In this document: positions 1 to 7,324 of the stretch, piece by piece
How positions within the stretch are numbered: position 1 is the stretch's first letter
How the letters are laid out: every line of letters begins with the position of its first letter
Source: JAGLON01 sp041394985
GTDB lineage: Bacteria; Zixibacteria; MSB-5A5; GN15; JAAZOE01
Reading direction: 5' to 3'
NCBI GenBank assembly: GCA_041394985.1
Contig: JAWLBI010000001.1
Coordinates: 1,488,001-1,552,000 of the forward strand
DNA length: 64,000 nucleotides
The notes under the pieces: model-generated
Databases searched by the model: none
Told to the model about the DNA's origin: nothing
Seen by the model: the letters and a program-made list of their open reading frames with translations, nothing else
Made by a program: the position numbers and the translations under genes

Positions 1-166
1 AATAATCTTCCGGATTTGCATTTGGATGTAAAAATGTATACACCGGCATGTCACCGAATTTAAGCCGCGAACGCATCGTTTTTGAGAGCGCATGCCAATT
101 TGTGAATGCCTCATTGACAAAGTCGTGCGCCGGTTGTCCTAATAATGTTTTTTTGAAGTCATCCAT
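1..166 (-). CDS. Partial protein of unknown function (cut by left edge)
   Basis: A minus-strand reading frame starts with ATG at 166-164 and stays open to the window edge, giving 55 residues that begin MDDFKKTLLG and include the stretch HDFVNEAFTNWHAL. A purine-rich AAAGGG lies a few bases upstream of the ATG on the minus strand, which supports this start. The C-terminal part is outside the window and I do not recognise the family. The plus-strand frame across the same bases (48-278) looks like a shadow, since it has no ribosome site and runs into repeats. Confidence 0.6.
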   Translation of the reverse strand, partial: MDDFKKTLLGQPAHDFVNEAFTNWHALSKTMRSRLKFGDMPVYTFLHPNANPEDY

Positions 167-1411
167 GGTTACCCTTTCATATTATTATAATAGTAGAAAT
201 ATCGGCGGGATACAAGTTACATTGTCGAAACCTTCCTCGCAGGCTCCGGTGCCCCAACCCTTCTCAGGGTTGGGATGAGATGTTCAACCTGATAGTTTAG
301 ACCCGTGTACCCCACGGCTCCGCCGTGGGATCAATCAATTTCACTCCAACTCCGCTCCAAATTCCCACTTCATCTTCCTATGTGAGAGGAGATTCTACCA
401 GTATGTCCGAAAACGCGAAAACACCGAAAAAAATTTTTCCTATCCGAGGGATAACCTCTTGTCTCCCAACGGCAGTTTATCCACAATTCGCCCCCCAAAA
501 CGATAACCGCCTGTATAACAAGCAGATAATAGATCACAGGCCAAAAACATATTTGTGTTGCAAGACAGCAACTTATCCCTCCATCGCAATTGTTAGAAAA
601 CGCCCGATCGGTACCAAATCTGTCCCGAAACCGCCAAAACAGGCTGATTTAGAGGATTGGGTGGCCCATCCCTTTTTTGGCTTTGCAAAAAAGGGTGGGT
701 TCCCGCGATACATGGATTGTTGGCGCACGGGGACATATACCAACCACAAAACCGGCAAAACAGAATCGCCAGGCACCCTTCTGGATTCCCGCCTTCGCGA
801 GAATGACAAAGAATACTTCGTATTCTTTGATGTCGAAACCGCAGGGGTTTCGACCTACAATATTCTCGTTTCGCGCGATGTCAAGACCTCCTTCGCTTCG
901 CTCAGAACCTGCGGCCCTTCCTTCGTCAGGACCTGCGGCAGGGGTCTTGACCTACGTTTGGCAGGAGCACAGGGCTCCTGCCCTGCTTTTTGTGTCAAAG
1001 TCTGGTGGCCCATCCCTTTTTTGGCTTTGCAAAAAAGGGTGGGTTCCCGCGATACGTGGATTGTCGGTGCACGGGGACATACAGCAACCATAAATAATAT
1101 TAATGATGTGCTCGGATTGAATTGGGCATAGATTCCCGCCTTCGCGGGAATGACAAAATAAGGAAAACGTGACAAAAAATGCTTTGTATTTTTTGTCAGG
1201 AGCGCTGGGCTCTTAACCTACTTCGTCTTGCGTGAGCGGATATCTAACCTGTTGTGAATAATCGTATTATCAAAACCTCACTACCTTCGGTCGACAAAGC
1301 CTGTTACAAATCTAAAGAAATCCATCAATCCTCCGACCTTTACAATTGGGCTAAGGAAAAATAAAAATTTCTCTATACAACAAGGACACCCCAAACTTTG
1401 TAGGAGGATGC
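167..1411. repeat. Gene-free mosaic of hairpin repeats
   Basis: This gap holds no convincing gene. It is built of short inverted-repeat modules that recur elsewhere in the window: CCCAACCC/GGGTTGGG at 253-274; CCCACGGC/GCCGTGGG at 311-329; a module containing CCCATCCCTTTTTTG facing CAAAAAAGGGTGGG at 661-707 and again at 1005-1051; CCCGCCTTCGCG-type tips at 785-806 and 1134-1153; GTCGAAACC/GGTTTCGAC near 832-862; a larger arm pair GTCAAGACC (about 880) with GGTCTTGAC (about 950); and GGCAGGAGC/GCTCCTGCC at about 960-983. The last 200 bases before 1412 are AT-rich and are the probable promoter region of the next operon; AGGAGG at 1402-1408 is its ribosome site. Confidence 0.75.
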
Positions 1412-1591
1412 ATGGGTGCAAAAATGGCTGAAATCTATGAGCAGGCCAAAACTATTGGTGGCTTAAAGGCGACCATGAGAATGGCGATGCTGTCTCAGAT
1501 CTCATCGAAACAGGCAGTCAGTGATGCCGACACTCCCGATAATATTAAAAAACTCCAAGCCGCGCTTGCGGAAATCAAAAAAGGCGCATAG
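1412..1591 (+). CDS. Small conserved-looking protein, first gene of V4R-like operon
   Basis: A 59-residue protein beginning MGAKMAEIYEQAK, mostly predicted helix and rich in Ala, Lys and Met. AGGAGG at 1402-1408 sits just upstream of the ATG, and the stop codon TAG is directly followed by another GGAGG that serves the next gene at 1601. This tight spacing says the small gene is translated and co-transcribed with the two V4R-like proteins downstream. I do not recognise a named family. A role as a partner or accessory subunit of those proteins is inferred from position only. Confidence 0.65.
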   Translation: MGAKMAEIYEQAKTIGGLKATMRMAMLSQISSKQAVSDADTPDNIKKLQAALAEIKKGA

Positions 1592-1600
1592 GAGGTATTC

Positions 1601-2161
1601 ATGGCCACAACGACGAAAAAGAGCGGATTTACATCAGCCGGTTCGAAGGTCTCCTATCAGCCGGAGCAGAAATTCGACAACAAAAAGATGCGGCATTATA
1701 TGGAAGGCAAGACGTTCGTCCTCCATTGCCATCATTACGCGACGCTGTTCACCCAGTTGGCGTGCGATGCCCGCGATCTCGGCGGCACCGAACTGCTGAC
1801 TGAAGCCAGCTGCGAAACCTTCTATGAAGTCCTCTGCGATTATTTCAAGAAGCATAAAGTGTCCGACACCACCGATCGTATCGCCATCGCGGAACAGTAT
1901 TACGGTTATGTCGGGATGGGAACTATCGAGTTCAATTTCGGCGATAAAGAGGGATTCGCCGTCATGGAACACTCGCACATCGACGAAGGCTGGAAGAAGA
2001 AATGGGGCCAGAAAGAAGAGCCGGTGAACTTTATCGGTATCGGCTATATTCAGGCCGCCTGGGGAGCAGTATTTAACAAGAAGCCAGAAACCTGTAACGT
2101 TGAAGAGACACAGAGTATCGTGTGCGGTTCATCCAATTCACGATTCACTATCAATTGGTAG
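1601..2161 (+). CDS. V4R-like (4-vinyl reductase superfamily) protein
   Basis: A 186-residue soluble protein. The middle (about 35-85) is helical and has a Cys/His-rich stretch LHCHHYATLF. The C-terminal half (about 105-185) follows the V4R pattern: G-x-G followed by alternating strands, a glycine near GIGYIQAAWG, then an E-T-Q-S motif and a final strand ending SRFTI. V4R domains are small-molecule-binding domains seen in bacteriochlorophyll reductase BchJ and in sensors of aromatic compounds. Ligand and role are unknown here. It lies 9 bases after the small gene at 1412 and 13 bases before a paralogous protein, forming a three-gene operon. GGAGG precedes the ATG. The family call rests on pattern recognition, so it is moderate. 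Confidence 0.6.
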   Translation: MATTTKKSGFTSAGSKVSYQPEQKFDNKKMRHYMEGKTFVLHCHHYATLFTQLACDARDLGGTELLTEASCETFYEVLCDYFKKHKVSDTTDRIAIAEQYYGYVGMGTIEFNFGDKEGFAVMEHSHIDEGWKKKWGQKEEPVNFIGIGYIQAAWGAVFNKKPETCNVEETQSIVCGSSNSRFTINW

Positions 2162-2174
2162 AAAGGAAATTGGT

Positions 2175-2759
2175 ATGGCTATCGATAGATCACAAGTTAT
2201 CTCGCAACTGTCGCAGATCAAGATCAAAGGCGACAGCAACGGTATGGTTCCGGCCTTTGGTGTTCTCGTGCAGCAGCTGCCCGCGAATTTCTGGAACAGC
2301 TTCTCGGAAAAGATTCTCGACGCCGCCGGCGATGCCTTGTATGATGATGCCGAGGGGTTGCTCGAAAACGCCGCCGCCGAGTGCGGTTATCATACCGGGT
2401 ACGGTATTATAACATCCGAGGAATTCAATTCCGTCGTCGGTCCGATGATCGAAAACAAACCGGAAGATATCCTCCACGGCGCCTATGGTGTCTTCACCGC
2501 CTGGGGTTGGGCTAATGCGGAAATCACCGAACTGGTGCCCGGCGAGAAGATGGTCGTCCGCGCGTATGATTATTACGAATCGGACGTCAAGAACCCGAAA
2601 AAGCCGTTTGCCTACATGATTCGCGGTGTTTCGCGTGCCTTCATGGATCTGGCCTACAGCGACCCGTATCCGAAGGGATTCGGCAAGTTCAAATGCGAAC
2701 AGACCAAGGCGATCGAAAAAGGCGACAAGTACGGCGAATTCGTCGTGACGAAAGCGTAA
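2175..2759 (+). CDS. V4R-like protein, paralogue of upstream gene
   Basis: A 194-residue protein starting MAIDRSQVIS. I chose the ATG at 2175 because AAAGGAA lies just upstream and because an earlier in-frame start at 2100 would overlap the preceding gene. The C-terminal region (about 115-190) resembles a V4R domain: GWANAEITEL, then a strand with VVRAYDYYES, a glycine-containing helix and the closing segment KCEQTKAIEKGDKYGEF, which matches the usual C-E-x-x-C...G-D-x-x-C-E-F ending but keeps only the first cysteine. It is probably a diverged, non-metal-binding V4R fold. It pairs with the gene at 1601 and may form a heteromer with it (inference). Confidence 0.6.
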   Translation: MAIDRSQVISQLSQIKIKGDSNGMVPAFGVLVQQLPANFWNSFSEKILDAAGDALYDDAEGLLENAAAECGYHTGYGIITSEEFNSVVGPMIENKPEDILHGAYGVFTAWGWANAEITELVPGEKMVVRAYDYYESDVKNPKKPFAYMIRGVSRAFMDLAYSDPYPKGFGKFKCEQTKAIEKGDKYGEFVVTKA

Positions 2760-2775
2760 TCAACTTATTTATTTG

Positions 2776-2797
2776 AACGGCCTCCAACGAGGCCGTT
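2776..2797 (+). terminator. Hairpin after V4R-like operon
   Basis: AACGGCCTC pairs perfectly with GAGGCCGTT around a four-base loop, 16 bases after the stop codon at 2759. Only a short pyrimidine run follows, so termination may be weak or assisted. Confidence 0.55.
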
Positions 2798-2807
2798 CCT
2801 CTATACT

Positions 2808-3122
2808 ATGAAGATACAAGCGATCGAGCCGTTTGAAGAGTGCATCGGTGATGAATACATGAAATTGATCGAATTCGACACCGATATTTCGCGTGCGTTT
2901 ATCTTTTATATGTCTCAATTCGGTGAGATGGAATACCATGACAGTTTCACGAGGCCGTTGTTCACGCTGCGAATCGACAATTGTTTTACTTTCAAGGGTA
3001 TCCAGGGATTTCCTACCGCCCGCCTGATTCTTAATCCGGATGCCATCGAAGAGAATCTGAAGAAATTCCATGATATGTGCGAGCAATTCGAGCCTGAACG
3101 GGAATATCAGCTCTGTCAGTGA
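2808..3122 (+). CDS. Small hypothetical protein
   Basis: A 104-residue acidic protein starting MKIQAIEPFEECIGDEYM, with a hydrophobic/aromatic core (FIFYMSQF, LFTLRIDNCFTF) and a C-terminal helix. I recognise no family. There is no clear ribosome site before the ATG, and the gene lies just behind the hairpin at 2776. The reading frame is kept because its composition looks protein-like and the antisense frame (2769-3086) does not. No function can be assigned. Confidence 0.45.
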   Translation: MKIQAIEPFEECIGDEYMKLIEFDTDISRAFIFYMSQFGEMEYHDSFTRPLFTLRIDNCFTFKGIQGFPTARLILNPDAIEENLKKFHDMCEQFEPEREYQLCQ

Positions 3123-3180
3123 TTCATCGACCTTTCTAGCGAGGAAATCGGGAACTTAAGAGTTTTTTCCAAAAACATAC

Positions 3181-3237
3181 TTGCTTCCTGAAACAAATCT
3201 GATATCATTATCGTAAAGTAGTTTGTAATGCAAACTA
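3181..3237 (+). promoter_or_regulatory. Promoter with palindromic operator
   Basis: TTGCTT at 3181 and TATCAT at 3203, separated by 16 bases, form a plausible sigma-70 promoter. Just downstream, TAGTTTG (3219-3225) faces CAAACTA (3231-3237) across five bases, a perfect 7-base inverted repeat. This is the size of site bound by a winged-helix dimer, so autoregulation by the regulator encoded at 3883 is likely (inference). Confidence 0.5.
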
Positions 3238-3269
3238 AATAGTAGCACAAAATGCAAAGGGAGGCCGGT

Positions 3270-3893
3270 ATGAACGATATAAATCTGAAGGAACTCGAAC
3301 GGCGCGCCTATCGGTCGACATTCGAAGACGGCATTTATGATCTCTATTTCGGCTTGTTTCTGCTGATACTGGCCTGGATTCCCGTACTGGAATCGATTGG
3401 CGTATCAAGGTTTATCGGGTATCCGCTGCTTGCGAGTCCGCTGTTTCTCATATGGGCGGGGAAGAGGTACATCACTATTCCGCGACTCGGCGCGGTCGAA
3501 TTCGGTGAGGGCCGGAAAAAATATAAACATATTGTGCGTCTGGTAGGAATCATTGCGCTGGCGCTGATGATGGGGCCCATTTTCATTATCGCCAAGGGCG
3601 GTTTCGGCGGTTCGGATACCATTCCCTGGATAATGATTGCCCTCATGGGTCTGCCGGTATTCATCCTCGCAGTTATTTATGCCAATCATCCTCGTATTTA
3701 CATTTATGCCGCCGCAATGCTATTCTGCATAGTGGAAAATGAATTTCTCCTGGGGCTCAGTGACAGCCCGTTTATTTCGCTGTTGTCATTCGGTATTGTC
3801 GGAATCGTCATCTTCATCTTTGGACTTGCCCTGTTGATACAATTTTTAAAGAAGTATCCCAAGGAATCAGCGGAGGCCACTCATGTCGGCTAA
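3270..3893 (+). CDS. Integral membrane protein paired with HTH regulator
   Basis: A 207-residue protein starting MNDINLKELERRAYRS. The ATG at 3270 is preferred over an in-frame ATG at 3252 because GGGAGG lies six bases before it. After a charged N-terminal segment there are about five to six hydrophobic stretches that read as membrane helices, with a short charged loop near GEGRKKYKH. No catalytic motif is seen. The end overlaps the start of the winged-helix regulator by 11 bases, so the two are translationally coupled. In such pairs the membrane protein may transport or sense something that the regulator responds to; that is inference. Confidence 0.7.
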   Translation: MNDINLKELERRAYRSTFEDGIYDLYFGLFLLILAWIPVLESIGVSRFIGYPLLASPLFLIWAGKRYITIPRLGAVEFGEGRKKYKHIVRLVGIIALALMMGPIFIIAKGGFGGSDTIPWIMIALMGLPVFILAVIYANHPRIYIYAAAMLFCIVENEFLLGLSDSPFISLLSFGIVGIVIFIFGLALLIQFLKKYPKESAEATHVG

Positions 3894-4191
3894 AAGGGAC
3901 ACGAAATTCCTCGTGCCGGAAGTCGACAAGCTGATTCATGAACCGGCTCGTTTCAGCATCATGGCACTGCTCTCGGTTATTGAGCGGGCGGATTTTCTCT
4001 TCGTGAAAAATCAGACCGGATTGACGCCGGGGAATCTATCGTCGCATTTGACGAAACTCGAAACTGCCGGATATGTGGAAATCACGAAGGAATTCGTCGG
4101 CAAGATGCCAAAGACGTTTTTGAAGCTCTCGAAAAAGGGCCGTTCGGCATTCGATGATTACCGCACGCAGATGAAGCGGATGTTTAAGTAA
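3883..4191 (+). CDS. Winged-helix transcriptional regulator (MarR/ArsR-like)
   Basis: A 102-residue single-domain DNA-binding protein. The sequence EPARFSIMALLSV, then the recognition-helix region TGLTPGNLSSHLTKLE and the wing with TFLKLSKKGRSAF are typical of the winged-helix family often named HTH_34 (YdfF-like). It probably binds DNA as a dimer and represses its own operon through the inverted repeat at 3219-3237. It overlaps the membrane-protein gene by 11 bases. No ligand-binding cysteines are present, so a metal sensor is unlikely. Confidence 0.8.
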   Translation: MSAKRDTKFLVPEVDKLIHEPARFSIMALLSVIERADFLFVKNQTGLTPGNLSSHLTKLETAGYVEITKEFVGKMPKTFLKLSKKGRSAFDDYRTQMKRMFK

Positions 4192-4210
4192 TCCAATGAT
4201 CAATAAAAAC

Positions 4211-4234
4211 GGGCAGGAGTGGTGTCTCCTGCCC
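4211..4234 (+). terminator. Hairpin after regulator operon
   Basis: GGGCAGGAG pairs with CTCCTGCCC around a six-base loop, 20 bases after the stop codon. It lacks a T-run. The same GGCAGGAG/CTCCTGCC hairpin type recurs among the dispersed repeats (960, 18189), so it may be a repeat serving as a terminator. Confidence 0.5.
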
Positions 4235-4529
4235 TACAGGATACGAAGAAAATGTGTACATAGGGCCGCTCCCTCGTAAATCCTCCGTTGAATCCAACCG
4301 GTTTGCCTCGCGGATACCAAACGGAGGCGCCCGATCGGGTGAGGCGGAGGAAATGCGGAAACCGCAGCTATTCGTACCCCATCACATTTCCGTCAATCTG
4401 CCTCGTCCCTTTTCATCCCAGAGAATCCGCACCGAGCACCAGTACAGACGAACGGAGGCGATTGACGGGGTTATTCTTTCTATCCTATTTCATGATTCGG
4501 GGAAATCTTACAAATGGCGGGCGCTATAA
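4235..4529. other. Gap with no supported gene
   Basis: About 300 bases between the regulator operon and the STAS gene. Two overlapping plus-strand frames (4254-4529 and 4288-4587) lack ribosome sites, have Arg/Ser/Pro-rich shadow-like composition, and one runs into the terminator and the STAS gene, so I do not call them. CCTCCGTT near 4280 and AACGGAGG near 4319 form an imperfectly spaced inverted repeat of unknown meaning. Confidence 0.5.
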
Positions 4530-4556
4530 AAAAAGGCGGGGTATAGACCCGCCTTT
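4528..4556 (-). terminator. Rho-independent terminator of STAS gene
   Basis: AAAGGCGGG and CCCGCCTTT form a nine-base stem around a seven-base loop. Read on the minus strand the stem is followed by a run of T, and it lies just beyond the stop of the minus-strand STAS gene. Confidence 0.8.
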
Positions 4557-4579
4557 ACAAGCTTGGTTGAATCAAGGAT

Positions 4580-4918
4580 TTATTTGAATTTCTTGATAGC
4601 GTCGTCGACCGTGTCGGAAACGTCGAAGACCTCGGACAAGCGCGTAATCGTGATAATCTTGTCGATTTTTTCGGTCAGGTTGGCCAGTTTCAACTCGCCC
4701 TTCTGGTTTTTGAAGCTGGTGGCGTGGTGAATCAGCCGTCCCAGGCCGGTCGAATTTATCCAGTCGCACTTGGACAGGTCGATGACCGCCTTCAGGTGGC
4801 CACGTCCGATAAGCGCATAGAGTTTATCGTCGAGAGGAATAAAATCATCGCCGCCCATGATTTTGCCCTTCACTTCGATAACGTCAACGCCGTCCTTTTC
4901 GTAGTGTTCAAATTTCAT
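4580..4918 (-). CDS. STAS-domain anti-sigma factor antagonist
   Basis: A 112-residue single STAS domain of the SpoIIAA/RsbV type. The phosphorylatable serine is visible in the loop WINSTGLG (Ser56), preceded by the strand HLKAVIDLSKC. Proteins of this family bind an anti-sigma kinase when unphosphorylated and so release a sigma factor or switch a phosphatase cascade. AGGAAGGGA precedes the ATG. No partner kinase or phosphatase gene lies beside it, so it acts with genes elsewhere in the genome. It has its own terminator and is divergent from the acyl-CoA synthetase gene. Confidence 0.9.
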   Translation of the reverse strand: MKFEHYEKDGVDVIEVKGKIMGGDDFIPLDDKLYALIGRGHLKAVIDLSKCDWINSTGLGRLIHHATSFKNQKGELKLANLTEKIDKIITITRLSEVFDVSDTVDDAIKKFK

Positions 4919-5028
4919 TTCACGTCCCTTCCTGTAATGCTTTATATTTTGTAATCGTTTTTTCGAGCAAATGTTCTCTCAAGTTAAGAAAATTGTCCCA
5001 ATTTGCAACCAAATTGTTTACCCGTGAA

Positions 5029-5057
5029 TTGACTTTAAAAATTGAGTTCGGTATAAT
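5029..5057 (+). promoter_or_regulatory. Sigma-70 promoter of ADP-forming acyl-CoA synthetase gene
   Basis: TTGACT and TATAAT are separated by 17 bases, a near-consensus housekeeping promoter, about 70 bases upstream of the ATG at 5127. The stretch between has a repeated CACAA-containing segment (5080-5105) that could be an operator, but no clear palindrome. Confidence 0.8.
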
Positions 5058-5126
5058 GACGGGCTATTAACAAAAACGTGCACAAATTCGTACAAAATTG
5101 CACAAGAAGGAATTACGAGGGTATAG

Positions 5127-7229
5127 ATGAAAAACCTGGATTGCATATTCAAACCCCGTTCGGTAGCCGTTATCGGTGCATCATCGAAGCGCCATACGAT
5201 CGGCCGGGAAATCCTCCATAATATGATCGACTACGAGTTCAACGGCAAAATTTTTCCGGTTAATCCCAAGGCTGGGGTTATCCACTCGATCAAGGCCTAT
5301 TCGACCATTTTGGACGTTCCGGATTCCGTTGACATGGCAATTATCGCCGTCCGCAAGGAATTGGTGGCATTGGTCGCCGAGCAGTGCGGCGAAAAAGGCG
5401 TCAAGGGGCTCGTTGTCATTTCAGCCGGATTCCGCGAAGTTGGTGGCGAGGGAGTCAAACTGGAAGAGGAACTCCTCAAGGTTGTCCACAAATACGGCAT
5501 GCGCATGGTCGGGCCGAACTGCTTCGGCGTCGTCAATACGCATCCTGACGTGCGGCTCAATGCCACATTCGGTAAGGCGCGCCCGAAACCGGGCAATATT
5601 TCGTTTATTTCGCAGTCAGGCGGCTTGGGCGAAGCCATTCTGAACTTTGCCGACAGTCTCAGCCTCGGGTTCTCGATGTTTTGCTCGGTCGGGAACAAGG
5701 CTGATATATCCTCGAATGACCTCATGGAATACTGGTGCGACGATGACAACACGCGGATGATTCTCATGTATCTGGAGAATTTCGGTAATCCGCTGCGATT
5801 CACGAAAATAGCGAGAGAGACCTCGCAGTTGAAGCCGATTGTCGCCGTGAAGGCGGGCCGGACTCATCAGGGCGCGGCCGCGGCCTCGTCTCATACCGGA
5901 GCGCTGGCAGGCGCCGATGTCGGTGTGGATGCGCTCTTCGCTCAGTGTGGCGTGATGCGGACCTCGACGATCGAAGAGCTGTATGACGTGGCCATGGCTC
6001 TGTCGAAGCAGCCGGTGCCGAAGGGCAGGCGCGTCGCCATCGTGACCAATGCCGGGGGGCCCGGTATTCTGGCGACCGATGCCATTATCGGGCAGGGGAT
6101 GGAGTTGCCGCCGCTGCCGAAGAAGATTAAAGACGAACTGAGCAAGTTCCTTCCCGATGAAGTATCTCTGCACAATCCGCTCGATCTCGTCGCAGGGGCT
6201 CGCGGCAGGGAATTTACGCTGGCGCTCGAGGCGGTGTGTAAGGAAAAGGCCTATGATACCATCGTACCGATTTTCGTCCAGCCGATTACGATCGATGAAA
6301 TCGAGGTCGCGCAGGCGATTATCAACGCCAAGGAGAACACGGACAAGCCCTTCTTCGTCTGTTTCATGGGTGTCGGATTCCGCTCGGCCGGAATCGAAAT
6401 GCTCCAGGAGCATGGTATCCCGGTGTTTATTTTCCCGGAGGCGATTGCCAAGGTCCTTTATAAGATTGATCAGTATCGTCAGTTCCTCCAGAGGAAGAAA
6501 GGCAAATTTCCGACCTTCAGAGTCGACAAGGATCGCGTCGAGGCGATTATCGATGAGGCAAACAGCAAAAATCAAAGCGCTATCATCGGCAATGCCGCCA
6601 TGGAGATTCTGGATGCCTATGGCATTCCGACCGCGCCGTACACGATTGCCGATTCCCCTAAGGCGGCGACTGACGCAGCCAAGAAGGTCGGCTTCCCGGT
6701 CGTCATGAAGCTGAATACGCCGCAGATCCTGCACAAAACCGAGGCCAAGGCCGTGCGAGTCGATATCCGCAGCGAAAAGGAGCTGCGTGCGGAATTCAAT
6801 GATCTGAAAAAGCAAATCGGTGAGCTGAAAAAGGGCGAGAAATACACGGTTGCCATCCAGTCGATGGTCACCGGCGGGGTAGAGACGGTCATCGGTATGA
6901 CTCACGACCCGGCCTTCGGTCCGCTTATCATGTTCGGCCTCGGCGGCATTTACGTGGAAGTGATGAAGGACGTATCGTTCCGTGTTACTCCGCTGTCGGA
7001 TGAAGGCGCGGCCAATATGATCAAGAGCCTGAAGTCGTACCCGCTGCTGACCGGATTCCGGGGTTCCGACCCGGTTGATACGTCGATTATCAAGGACGCG
7101 CTGTTGCGGCTGTCGCAGTTGATCATCGATTTCCCGCAATTTGCCGAAATCGATATCAACCCGTTTATGGCGTCGGGTAAAAAAGGCGGCTGTAAGGCCG
7201 TGGATGCCAGATTTATTCTGCAAAAGTAA
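5127..7229 (+). CDS. Acetate-CoA ligase (ADP-forming), fused alpha-beta
   Basis: A 700-residue fused ADP-forming acyl-CoA synthetase that converts an acyl-CoA, ADP and phosphate to the acid, ATP and CoA, conserving energy in fermentation of amino acids or pyruvate. The order is a CoA-binding Rossmann domain (about 1-135, with VAVIGASSKRHTIG), succinyl-CoA ligase-like domains (about 150-460) with the phosphohistidine loop SSHTGALAG (His256), and a C-terminal ATP-grasp domain (about 480-700, with GFPVVMKLNTPQILHKTEA). The length matches the fused alpha-beta form. It is monocistronic behind a strong promoter. With iorAB at 60.6 kb it could take part in turning aryl- or acyl-CoA into ATP; exact substrate cannot be read from the sequence. 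Confidence 0.93.
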   Translation: MKNLDCIFKPRSVAVIGASSKRHTIGREILHNMIDYEFNGKIFPVNPKAGVIHSIKAYSTILDVPDSVDMAIIAVRKELVALVAEQCGEKGVKGLVVISAGFREVGGEGVKLEEELLKVVHKYGMRMVGPNCFGVVNTHPDVRLNATFGKARPKPGNISFISQSGGLGEAILNFADSLSLGFSMFCSVGNKADISSNDLMEYWCDDDNTRMILMYLENFGNPLRFTKIARETSQLKPIVAVKAGRTHQGAAAASSHTGALAGADVGVDALFAQCGVMRTSTIEELYDVAMALSKQPVPKGRRVAIVTNAGGPGILATDAIIGQGMELPPLPKKIKDELSKFLPDEVSLHNPLDLVAGARGREFTLALEAVCKEKAYDTIVPIFVQPITIDEIEVAQAIINAKENTDKPFFVCFMGVGFRSAGIEMLQEHGIPVFIFPEAIAKVLYKIDQYRQFLQRKKGKFPTFRVDKDRVEAIIDEANSKNQSAIIGNAAMEILDAYGIPTAPYTIADSPKAATDAAKKVGFPVVMKLNTPQILHKTEAKAVRVDIRSEKELRAEFNDLKKQIGELKKGEKYTVAIQSMVTGGVETVIGMTHDPAFGPLIMFGLGGIYVEVMKDVSFRVTPLSDEGAANMIKSLKSYPLLTGFRGSDPVDTSIIKDALLRLSQLIIDFPQFAEIDINPFMASGKKGGCKAVDARFILQK

Positions 7230-7253
7230 GGCGCATAAAGCGATAAATAAGAC

Positions 7254-7302
7254 TTGAGACCGCGTGACTGGTTGTGTATATTGCACGGTTATAGCGGTCT
7301 CA
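7254..7302 (+). promoter_or_regulatory. gltX-glnS promoter inside an inverted repeat
   Basis: TTGAGA (7254) and TATATT (7277) are spaced by 17 bases. A perfect nine-base inverted repeat, TGAGACCGC (7255-7263) and GCGGTCTCA (7294-7302), brackets the promoter, one arm overlapping the -35 box and the other lying near the expected transcript start. This could be a pair of operator half-sites; the protein is unknown. Confidence 0.6.
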
Positions 7303-7324
7303 TATACTTTAAACAGGTTGTTGC

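Noticed and set aside
325..1131. A 268-codon plus-strand open frame
   Set aside because: It runs through several copies of dispersed hairpin repeats (the same peptides recur in other repeat gaps), lacks a ribosome site and has no family resemblance.
5616..7286. A 556-codon minus-strand frame
   Set aside because: It is antisense to the acyl-CoA synthetase gene and is a composition shadow rich in Arg, His and Asp.
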